Origin: Nannochloris sp. 'desiccata'
Taxonomy: Eukaryota; Chlorophyta; Trebouxiophyceae; Chlorellales; Chlorellaceae
Assembly: GCA_019044685.2 (NCBI GenBank)
Contig: JAGTXX020000003.1
Span: forward strand, 372,001 to 436,000
Direction of reading: 5' to 3'
Length of the DNA stretch: 64,000 nt
Under the pieces are notes generated by a model. The model worked only from the letters and a program-made list of their open reading frames with translations, had not been told where the DNA came from and did not search any database. Shown here piece by piece: positions 1 through 8,498 of this stretch. The position numbers and the translations under genes are program-made. Positions within the stretch are counted from its first letter, which is position 1. Every line of letters starts with the position of its first letter.

Positions 1-2511
1 TTGCAGCTCTATCACGTGCCTCTGTGACTGAATCAACTCCTCTCTCATCTCCGCCACCACCTTCAGCTGTTCCTCGCCGCTGCCCGACGCCTCTGCCATA
101 CGCTGAGACGCCCTGGCTGGCATCTTCAACAGCGCATCGATAGCTTCAGTGTATGAAGATTTGACACAGCGAACGAAAGCAGCACCACACACCTTGGCAT
201 CATCATCTGCAAAGGGGAGGTCGGCCGCCAAGAGGGGGCATGGGACGGGGAAGGAGCTGCCATCCATCATCGATTTTTGGAGGAGGAGTAACTCGGCCAA
301 GGTGTGCTGACCATAATGAGCAAGCAGCACTTCCTTTGCAAAGCCTTGAAACTCGTCCAGGAGCGGGTGGTTCGCAGCTGCGGCCACCCAGCCGCCATTT
401 TCATGGCCAGCAATTGCCCAAAATACTTGAAGGCGAAAAAGAGCCCAGTACGGCCCGTATTCAAAGACGTAAAACGGTAAATTTTGGAGGAGAACCCGCA
501 TCATATGCTCTCTCGCGAGAAGGTAGTCTCTGGCTCCCTCCCACTCTACTCCATTGACAGCAATCCCCGCCGCCACATGCTCCCGCAGCTGCACCATCCA
601 ATCCGGCACAAACAACTTGTAGACACCAGGGCACAGCTGGAGAGGGTCTATTGTAGAACGAGGTACAGAGTAGACCTCCCCAGGGGCAAAGCCAGCGCCT
701 GCCTCAAGAGCTGGGAGTGAAGAGATAGAGGTTTTTGAAGCATACGAGCGCTGCATTTGATCACCTAATGACCAGCCCATCAAAGTGGCCGTTTGATACG
801 AGCTGATGTCTTCAGAGAGCAACGTAGCAGCGAGGGTGTTCCTTCCAAGGTGCCCTACCACACTCTTTTTGAGCTCAGAATCTCTCAGCAACCCCCTCAA
901 GGTGCTGGTGACATGTGCTATCTTGGCCTCCGTCGCCTTGCCCCTGGCAAGAAACCCATACTCCAGCCACTGCAGAGGCCTTGCTTCAGCTTCTACAGCA
1001 GGGTCTGACTGACGATACACACTAGCTGCGTGTGCAGCAGCCACTGAGCCATGCAACATGCAGGCGATGTGGGCAAGAATGTCCCGGCCCTGCGCCCAGC
1101 CATACAAAAAGTTGTAGCCCAAATCTACAAAGGCAAGGTGACCATGGGTGTCCAAGAGGGGGTCCTTGTGCTGCAACACAGCAAGGCCCTTCAGCAACGA
1201 GGTGCTGTCATGCTTCAATCGAGCACCCAAAGCAAAGCCTAGCAAGTGGCGGGTGGTACCGTCAACTTTTTGGTGAAGGTGAAGATTGAGACCAAAAAAC
1301 TTCAGGTGAGGCAGAATTTCGCTGCGGTTCCCTCTGGACATCAGGAAGCTCAACCCTGCCATCGATAAGAGAATAGCATCCAGCTGCCTTATAGGGGACA
1401 TCATAGCAATTGCTTGCACTTGCTTGAGCTCCGCCACTGTGATCAGCTTGGTCTGAGCACCCTTCTGCACGGCAGCCACACGTTTGCTGGGGGCAGCAAA
1501 CCCCTTCCATTTCTGAACCATCAACTTCCACGAGCTCCCTCCTGCATTGCACTTGTATTCAATGGCAGCCAAAGTGTCGTTTTTGTGCTTTGCTGTCAAT
1601 TCAGCCACAGGGCGCTGCCCACCCGGAATACCCAGCTGAATAGAAACGAGGCGAGCCAAACCACCTTGATACACAGTCAAGCTTCCGTGGGGATTGTGCA
1701 TCTTCCCACTGTCCACAGAGGATTGAATCAGCGCATCGACTTTCGCAGCAATCTCATCGTAGGGGAGGATGAGAGCAGCAGCAGGCACCACGCCGCCAAA
1801 GATCCTGTGGATGGCACCGAGGTAATTGCTTTTCGTGCTAGGCCTGAGCCTGGCAAACCACTCCGCAATCACTCTGTACACTAGATACCGGTGTAGAGGG
1901 AGGGTCAGGTCCTTGTACTGCTCGTACACAGCGAGCTCCAGCAAACCAGCCGCCGCCAACTCCTCCGGGGCAGCATCAAGGTTGACAAGAAACGCAGGGT
2001 GTATTTTAGCTACCAAGCCACTCACAGCAGCGTCATCAAGGCGTTGGATGTCGTTCACGCCAAGTTGAGGGCCCTCTCCAAGCATAAACTGGCGGATTGC
2101 AGCATCAAGGTCAGCAGCAGGGGCGGGGAGGTCGGCGTCTGCAGCTTGCAAGACATCTTGCTCTTGCTCTTGCTCTGCGCTCTGCTGCGGAAGGTCAGGA
2201 AGGTCCTCTACATCAGCGTCCAGCACAGGTGGCGCTTTACGCTGCTTTCGAGCCCTACTAACAGTGGTAATATCGAATTCTTCCATATCTGGAGCCTTTC
2301 TCTCCCGACGAGGTCTCTCCCCTGCATCAACAAATAACAGACGTGTCAGCGAGTATAATGGTGAAATCCGCGCTTCGTTTCAACAGTGCAACGTACCTGT
2401 GGTCTCTTGACCGTCTTTTCGCGCCCTTGGAGGCTTTCCAACCCCAGCAGAAACTGGGAGAAAGGCGCCTGCATCAGATTCAGATTCAAATGGGATGATC
2501 GCAGCCTCCAT
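1..2511 (-). CDS. Crypton-type tyrosine recombinase, 3' end off window
   Basis: Translating the minus strand gives an open frame from 2321 to the left edge. It is preceded by a 75-bp GT-AG intron (2322-2396) and a short exon (2397-2511, ATG at 2511), giving at least 811 residues. The C-terminal half has a tyrosine-recombinase layout: an arginine in an SRGNRSEI block (codons near 1324-1335), HLGR (H codon 850-852, R codon 841-843), GW (W codon 772-774) and the candidate nucleophile Tyr (codon 742-744). The segment after the Tyr (LP...AGAGF...YSVPR...DP) resembles the Ndc10_II/CBF3-like domain of Crypton elements. The N-terminus is acidic and basic low complexity. Such enzymes cut and rejoin DNA during transposition. 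I saw no stop or frameshift, so it may be intact. Family assignment is from motif reading; a domesticated gene is the alternative. Confidence 0.6.
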
Positions 2512-2664
2512 GGTGCTCTGTAGAAGCCAAGAGGTTGCCCAAAAACATAAATGAGATGCTTTGACGTCAATGAAGAAGTCCACATTGTATAAAAATCACT
2601 GCAGGTGCCAGCTCCTCTCAGGTTGGAAGGCAAGTCGGTGGCATCCAAGAAGAGGGCGCCACGT
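1841..2664. repeat. 824-bp tandem duplication, copy 1
   Basis: Bases 1841-2664 recur immediately downstream with no difference that I could find. The copy holds the 5' part of exon 2, the intron, exon 1 and the upstream region of the Crypton-like gene. This copy is continuous with the long reading frame and is the presumably functional 5' end. A 2-bp gg is shared at all three junctions (1841, 2665, 3489). Confidence 0.9.
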
Positions 2665-3488
2665 GGCCTGAGCCTGGCAAACCACTCCGCAATCACTCTG
2701 TACACTAGATACCGGTGTAGAGGGAGGGTCAGGTCCTTGTACTGCTCGTACACAGCGAGCTCCAGCAAACCAGCCGCCGCCAACTCCTCCGGGGCAGCAT
2801 CAAGGTTGACAAGAAACGCAGGGTGTATTTTAGCTACCAAGCCACTCACAGCAGCGTCATCAAGGCGTTGGATGTCGTTCACGCCAAGTTGAGGGCCCTC
2901 TCCAAGCATAAACTGGCGGATTGCAGCATCAAGGTCAGCAGCAGGGGCGGGGAGGTCGGCGTCTGCAGCTTGCAAGACATCTTGCTCTTGCTCTTGCTCT
3001 GCGCTCTGCTGCGGAAGGTCAGGAAGGTCCTCTACATCAGCGTCCAGCACAGGTGGCGCTTTACGCTGCTTTCGAGCCCTACTAACAGTGGTAATATCGA
3101 ATTCTTCCATATCTGGAGCCTTTCTCTCCCGACGAGGTCTCTCCCCTGCATCAACAAATAACAGACGTGTCAGCGAGTATAATGGTGAAATCCGCGCTTC
3201 GTTTCAACAGTGCAACGTACCTGTGGTCTCTTGACCGTCTTTTCGCGCCCTTGGAGGCTTTCCAACCCCAGCAGAAACTGGGAGAAAGGCGCCTGCATCA
3301 GATTCAGATTCAAATGGGATGATCGCAGCCTCCATGGTGCTCTGTAGAAGCCAAGAGGTTGCCCAAAAACATAAATGAGATGCTTTGACGTCAATGAAGA
3401 AGTCCACATTGTATAAAAATCACTGCAGGTGCCAGCTCCTCTCAGGTTGGAAGGCAAGTCGGTGGCATCCAAGAAGAGGGCGCCACGT
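2665..3488. repeat. 824-bp tandem duplication, copy 2
   Basis: Exact second copy of 1841-2664. It carries a duplicate start codon (3335), exon 1 (3221-3335), intron (3146-3220) and the first ~480 bp of exon 2. That copied exon 2 then runs into the upstream region of copy 1 and ends, after a frame of different character, at 2346. A transcript starting here would encode only the N-terminal third of the protein plus an unrelated tail, unless it spliced into copy 1. Confidence 0.9.
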
Positions 3489-3767
3489 GGCAGCACCAGG
3501 GCCAAGGCTGTCTGGGGCCACTTTTGCAGCCAAATATATGTCGTGTTTGTTACTGAACGGCATCAGAAAGGCATATAAAGAAGAACGACGTGTTTTAGGG
3601 AGGGATTGGGTGACGCCAGCCCCCTCCTAAAGCTAGGCGGCGGCAGGTTGGTTTTCTTCCTTTCTTGCCCGCTGACTGCCAACCTACTGGTCAACCTTCC
3701 TGCAGAATCGGTGCATTCTACAGGAATAGACACGCATGCGAGGGCACGGTACCGGTAGGGCAAGGCA
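3489..3767. other. Intergenic, no gene recognised
   Basis: About 280 bp between the tandem duplication and the first dispersed repeat. Short frames exist on both strands but none shows a protein motif or splice structure I can support. Confidence 0.5.
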
Positions 3768-4132
3768 CCGAGGCCAGGCCCGTTGTTGTCGGGCAACTGG
3801 GCGGGAACCTTGGCGGTGATCTCGTCGATCCCGTGCGTTCCCATCAAAAAGCCCTCTATTTCATTTGTTTCTTCAGCACCGAACTCTCTGATGCTTCCTG
3901 CACCGTGATTGGGCCGAGTTGACCCGAGGCTTGTCTCCCCCGGGAATATTTATTTTTTCATCGATCACTGCATGATCCTTGGTTCAAGTTTACAGAACGC
4001 CATCTCCCTGCTTCTCCTTGAAGAAAAGGAAAAAGGCCACCATCCCGAGTCCACCCAATTTAATTAATTATGCCGCCCCCAGCGCTGTTGGTCCCAGATA
4101 CATCACTTCCCCCGGCCCTCCCCTTCAAGAAG
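3768..4132. repeat. Dispersed direct repeat, copy A (~365 bp)
   Basis: Matches 5945-6299 in the same orientation, starting at ccgaggc and ending at ttcaagaa. The first ~150 bp is nearly identical in the two copies, while the remainder carries indels and substitutions. On the minus strand the conserved part stays open for ~57 codons around a MGTHGIDEITAKVP-type sequence that I do not recognise. It could be a terminal repeat of a non-autonomous element or a dispersed gene fragment. No target-site duplication is obvious. Confidence 0.8.
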
Positions 4133-4483
4133 CCCTGAAATATTTGAGGCTCAAAAGCGCCTCGCTCAACCTTATTTCGAAATAATATGGAATATATTGA
4201 AGCTGTATGAAACCCTGGCGAAGCTGGATCTCCTCTAAAGTGCTTGAATAAATAAATTGTTTAGAGCATTGTAATAGTTTGGCAGTATTAAACGCTCTTC
4301 TTTGCCCACTCTTGGTGCAAAAGTAGGTTTACCATCACTGTATTGATTCTTTTGGCCCCTGAAATTATCCTGGTCCCTGTCCAGTGGATGCTCTTGGATC
4401 CAAAGATCAATTCAAAAAGACGCTATCGACGCTGCAACTCCAACTAACTTTCATTTTCATTTTGTTATCTTTCTATTTTGGCA
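4133..4483. other. Region between repeat A and the coiled-coil ORF
   Basis: About 350 bp of AT-rich sequence with no supportable ORF. It ends in a pyrimidine-rich tract and ttggcag at 4479-4484, a good splice acceptor, so it may hold a 5' UTR and intron of the downstream gene. Confidence 0.35.
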
Positions 4484-4492
4484 GATAACAAC

Positions 4493-5098
4493 ATGCTCAC
4501 GAGCTTCAGTAGGTCTGGACTGCGTGGACTAAAGCGCACCTCTGCCAGTGCTGCTGGTGCTGCTAATACTATGCAACTAGATCCTGCGGCAGGGGTGAAA
4601 GGGTTTGAGGCAAAAGTCGACAAACTGGAGGCCAAGCTTGATGAGAACCGCAATCTCCTAGATGAGAAGCATGCCGACCATTACAAGTTTGTAGATGGTA
4701 AACTCGACAAGATGGATGATAAAGTTTCGCGTCTACCCAAGCTTGTCGACGGTAAGCTTGCACAGAGCCACAAGCTTGTGGACGATAAGCTTGGGCGTGC
4801 AATTGCTGGGTTTGGCACCAAAATAGATGCCTTGAGTGACGCAGTCGACGCCTTAGGTAAGGAAACGAGAAAAGACCTGCACGAAATAGAGAAAAGATTA
4901 AGTGACGCAGTCAATGCCTTAGGTATTGAAACTAGAAAAGACCTGCACGAAATAGACAAAAAAGTGACAGTCATTCAACAGTTTGGCGGTGGTGTCTTGG
5001 CACTTGTAACAGTGGGGGGTTCCGTAGCAACGATTTTATCTAGGACAGGTTTACTTGGTTGGGTACACAAGTACCCCCTTGATGTCTGGTTTGATTAG
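4493..5098 (+). CDS. Coiled-coil protein with C-terminal membrane segment
   Basis: The frame from ATG 4493 encodes 201 residues. A likely splice acceptor ends at 4484, so an upstream exon is possible. After a short Ser/Ala-rich N-terminus, nearly all of the protein is heptad-like and charged. It contains degenerate KLDxK/VDGKL units and a clear 22-residue tandem repeat (LSDAVDALGKETRKDLHEIE-type, twice, near residues 115-160). The C-terminus has a hydrophobic stretch (GGGVLALVTVGGSVATILS) then a short charged tail, suggesting a tail-anchored membrane protein. The organisation recalls DUF1640/CCDC90-type proteins, but I cannot show homology. It lies between the two copies of a dispersed repeat and could be cargo of that element. 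Function unknown. Confidence 0.5.
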   Translation: MLTSFSRSGLRGLKRTSASAAGAANTMQLDPAAGVKGFEAKVDKLEAKLDENRNLLDEKHADHYKFVDGKLDKMDDKVSRLPKLVDGKLAQSHKLVDDKLGRAIAGFGTKIDALSDAVDALGKETRKDLHEIEKRLSDAVNALGIETRKDLHEIDKKVTVIQQFGGGVLALVTVGGSVATILSRTGLLGWVHKYPLDVWFD

Positions 5099-5100
5099 AA

Positions 5101-5132
5101 AATATATATATCGAGAGAGAGAGAGAGAGAGA
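5101..5132. repeat. Microsatellite (AT)n then (GA)n
   Basis: An alternating at run followed by about nine ga units directly downstream of the coiled-coil gene stop codon. Confidence 0.9.
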
Positions 5133-5944
5133 TACTTGGATGTATCTACTTGCGATGATTTTATCTGTTTCCACCCTTCCGCTTGGAAAAAAACTGCCCG
5201 CTTCGCACGCTGAAGTTTATTTAATTCTAGCTATGTTTTCTCTGTTAAACATTTTTGACCCTGTAATGCGCCCGCAACCGCTGTCAATTGCGCTGCTTTA
5301 GAGATTCAAAAGATTCCAATGCGAAGTAATCTAATCGGAAACAGGAACTAAAAAAATTCTTACGGATCGTACTTTTGTTAACAGAATGTGGTGGTAGATT
5401 GAGATGGGGGTGCGGTGTGTATGAAGAGGGAGGGTGAAAAGGTTTTAGGCATTTAAATTAATTTGCAATTGCCGCCTCCCAAAAATGCTTGAGAGCTGAT
5501 TATATTTTGCTCCATTGCAGTCGCCAAACAGCCCGGTTATGCACTCAAAAAAGATGGAGTTCACCACCGTTGCTCCCTCTCCTCCCAAGAAGCCGCCCCA
5601 AAGGTTCAACTAACAAACCCAAGGCGACGCCCGGCACCAACGCTCCAGCCAAAGAAATACTGAAAGAATTCACACTCCATGCTTTTACATTTGAAGGTGT
5701 AAAACAAGCAACGCCATAGCAAAGGAAGGCTACTAACGGCCGCACCTGAAGGTTGGTTTAAAACATTTTATTTTTATTTTAGCCTCTTTTTTCATTTGTA
5801 CATTTTTTTTTCTGATGAAGTTCTAATGAAAGTCCGCGATATCGCGACGAAAGGAACAGAAATAGCCCCTGTAATGGCTGCAATGCACTCACACCACCTA
5901 CTATTCCCACCTTTCCCCTCCTTCCCCAACCGCCACCGCCCACT
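5133..5944. other. Intergenic; possible AT-hook-like ORF remnant
   Basis: About 800 bp without a convincing gene. A frame ending at 5719 follows a ttgcag acceptor-like site (5515-5520) and encodes SRPKGSTNKPKATPG, which resembles an AT-hook (RPKGSxNKPK). It is too short and has no recognisable first exon, so I regard it as a possible gene remnant only. Confidence 0.25.
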
Positions 5945-6299
5945 CCGAGGCTAGGCCCGTTGTTGTCGGGCAACTGGGCGGGAACCTTGGCGGTGATCTC
6001 GTCGATCCCGTGCGTTCCCATCAAAAAGCCCTCTATTTCATTTGTTTCTTCAGCACCGAACTCTCTGATGCTTCCTGCACCGTGATTGGGCCGAGTTGAC
6101 CCGAGGCTTGTCTCCCCGGGGAATATTTTTTTTTTAATCGATCACTGCATGATCCTTGGTTAAAGTTTTACAGAACGTCATCTCCCTGCTTCTCCTTCAA
6201 GAAAATACCATCATTCCCAGTTTACCCCATTTAATTATGCCACCCCCAGCTCGTTTGGTGCTAGTTACCCCACTTCCCCCGGCCCTCCCCTTCAAGAAA
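5945..6299. repeat. Dispersed direct repeat, copy B (~355 bp)
   Basis: Second copy of the repeat at 3768-4132, same orientation, differing mainly in its right half (short deletions, for example in the aaggaaaaagg segment). The same minus-strand coding-like core is preserved. Together the copies bracket about 1.8 kb containing the coiled-coil gene. Confidence 0.8.
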
Positions 6300-6331
6300 T
6301 AATTTCAAGAACAAAATTTGTTCTGAAGTTC

Positions 6332-6483
6332 GGCTATTTTTCCCATTTTCCAACTATTTTTGGCTATTTTCACCGGCTATTTTTTCTCGCCGGCCAGCAT
6401 GGCCGGCGACTTTTTCCCGGCTATTTTTTCCTTCTGAAATCCTTTTGGCTACAAAAAAGTAGCCAAATAGCCAAATAGCCGGG
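6332..6483. repeat. Inverted-repeat block of ggctattttt units
   Basis: Several ggctatttt units on the left face complementary aaaaaagtagccaaatagcc units on the right, around a GC-rich palindromic centre (gccggccagcatggccggc). The whole could fold into a long hairpin. It may be a MITE-like element; no target-site duplication was identified. Confidence 0.5.
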
Positions 6484-6779
6484 TAAATGCAACCCTGTTT
6501 AAGCAGCTTAAATAAGAGCAAATAAGTGTCTACTATAGATTGGGAATAGCCAGCGTTGATCAGCAACGATTTCTAGGGTAAGTTTTTATTTATTTTTTCT
6601 TGATATGCTGTTTTTTCTCGCTCTCAGTTTTTACTTGCACTTGTGTATTTTCCCCTCTATGTCTAGCTTGACGCAAACGTCTCCCGAAAGGGCGCCAGTT
6701 TCAAAACTTCAGTTCAAGCAGCTAAGCTGTTCGCACTTGCGATATTCTTTCTAGTGATCCTTATGTTCAGTGTTGCAAA
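6484..6779. other. Upstream region of the SDR gene
   Basis: No ORF recognised. A gtaagt donor-like site near 6579 and a ctctcag acceptor-like site near 6628 could mark a 5' UTR intron. Confidence 0.25.
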
Positions 6780-7659
6780 ATGTCTGTAAAAATAGCTGTA
6801 GTGACCGGCACTGCCAAACCCCTCGGCATTGGACGTGCGATTGCCAGAGCACTGATCAGTTCACTAAATTACAAAATTGTTGGTATAGACATCGAAAATG
6901 CAGAGCGCCTCGATGAAGAAGACTTAGCATTTAAAGCACAATATACACATCACAAGTGTGACGTCTCTTCGGCGGAACAGGTCTCGAAAATCTGGGATTC
7001 CGTTGAAAAAGCATTTGACGGTGGCGGTGGCGGCGGTAGAGGTACTGGTAGCTCTTTAGAATTATCCTGCATTATCAATAACGCAGGCATAGCAGATCCT
7101 GACATGCCTGTCGGAGACACAAATGCAAGAATATCCAGGTGGAAATCAGTCGTAGGCGTTAATCTAACCGGTAAGCTTACATTCAAGTAAACTATAGCTC
7201 TTGAATTGATACACGTGCATATTTAAATGCTGCTTTGTTACCTTTTCCTCGTGCAGGCCCATTCCTCGTCTGCGAAGCTCTTCTACCGTACATGCCATCC
7301 GAACCGTCCACATCTTGTATAATTATTATATAGCAAGCACAAGAGCTCTCATGTCAGAACCAAACACCGAAGCCTACTCTGCCTCGAAAGCCGGGCTCCT
7401 AGGTCTAACCCACGCCCTTAGTCAGTCCCTAGCTGGCAAGGTACGTGTCAATGCTATTTTGCCTGGGTGGATTGATACTACAGGAGGGGAAGGTGTGAAG
7501 GCAGAGGACCATGCCTTCCATCCAGCACAGAGAGTGGGAAATCCTGAAGACGTTGTGGAGATGTGTGTTTTTCTTGCGGGGCCTCAAGCTGGGTTTATTA
7601 CTGGGCAAGAGTTTGTTTTTGATGGTGGCGTTACAAAGAAAATGATATATCCTCAATAA
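6780..7659 (+). pseudogene. Classical short-chain dehydrogenase/reductase with frame disruption
   Basis: Exon 1 (6780-7170) and exon 2 (7257-7659) join across an 86-bp GT-AG intron at [16 protein letters not shown]. The protein has a dinucleotide-binding TGTAKPLGIG, the NNAG loop, a Ser in STRALM, the catalytic YSASK, PGWIDT and a C-terminal FVFDGG. It is thus a complete classical SDR of the 3-oxoacyl-ACP-reductase-like type (NAD(P)-dependent; substrate unknown). However, exon 2 reaches an in-frame TAG at 7331 inside the AT-rich run 7316-7333, and the rest continues in another frame (two extra bases). Either the gene is broken, the assembly has an indel, or a 17-nt gt...ag segment (7317-7333) is removed. 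The strand-5 residues (SCII) lie in that run, which favours a simple indel. Confidence 0.7.
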
Positions 7660-8498
7660 ATTGAAACAAATAAATGAATTTAGAACGCTTCAAACTTTCT
7701 TTAAGTTTGTAAGACGACAATGTTTTCATCAAATAAATATAAGCTTGGTTTTTTGTATCAAGACTGTTGGTAGAGCGACAACAATACATTCAAATCCTGG
7801 CCTTGTAGCAGGCTCTTTTTAAACTCAACACGTGTTCGTTATTGCTACATACTTCGCCAGCAAAGCAGGCGGCCCATGGAGCACAGCAGGCACTGGAGGC
7901 TGAAGGCCCGACAAAACTTTGGTAGGGATTAAGTAAGGATTAATATCATTCCAGGGTAACTGGAAGGTAAGTAGCTCCCTTTGCGTTTGAAGCAGAAAAT
8001 AAAGACCCCGCCGGAAACTATCAAGCCTGCAGATTCAGAAAGAGCAAGAACACTATTTTTATTGCTGGAAATATTTTGAAATGCTCAAGTCAACTCGAGA
8101 TCCCCTTGCGTATGCATTCTTGGATTTAATTTCTGCCATAAATTCATCTAAATGAGAGATAGCATTGTGTTTTCCATTAAAAGCACGCGGAACTTCATGT
8201 ATGCCGCGCAATGGTTGAGACTTTGTTGCGGATTAAAAAAGAAGCCCACCACTGGCGGGAAACCAAAAGCAAGTGTCATTGTAGATTTCAGTACAATTAA
8301 ACCCGGCTGAAATCTTGTCGCCACCCTGTAAAATGGATTAAGTAATTGTATTACAAATAATTCAGAAAATAGGAATAAAATGCCCAATAAAAAGGCAAAG
8401 CAATAAAAAAATAATATGTCCGATCGGGCAAGTGCACTGTCTCTACACATTTCTGTCTCCATTTCATTCTCAAATTAAGCCTATATCACTACTTAACC
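7660..8498. other. Intergenic with tRNA-like fragment
   Basis: About 840 bp between the SDR and SUMO-ligase-like genes. It contains several aataaa signals after 7657 and a short tRNA-like piece near 7766-7800. No protein gene is supported. Confidence 0.5.
7766..7800 (+). other. tRNA-derived fragment (D-arm and T-arm remnants)
   Basis: gttggtagagcg matches a tRNA D-arm/A box and cattcaaatcctgg matches a T-arm/B box, but only about 10 nt separate them and no anticodon arm fits. It is therefore a decayed tRNA or SINE-type remnant, not a functional tRNA. Confidence 0.3.

Noticed and set aside
1414..2068. Plus-strand ORFs in the 1-2.3 kb region
   Set aside because: They lie opposite the uninterrupted minus-strand recombinase frame and have no motifs; they are antisense shadows.
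2346..3110. 254-residue minus-strand ORF as a separate gene
   Set aside because: It is exon 2 of the duplicated recombinase copy running across the duplication junction into non-coding upstream sequence of copy 1; the long frame to the left is the real gene.
5489..5719. AT-hook protein gene
   Set aside because: Only one AT-hook-like motif, no start or upstream exon with support, and low-complexity surroundings.
8148..8462. 104-residue minus-strand hydrophobic ORF
   Set aside because: No recognisable family, AT-rich composition alone explains the hydrophobic residues, and it lies in the 3' flank of the SIZ-like gene.
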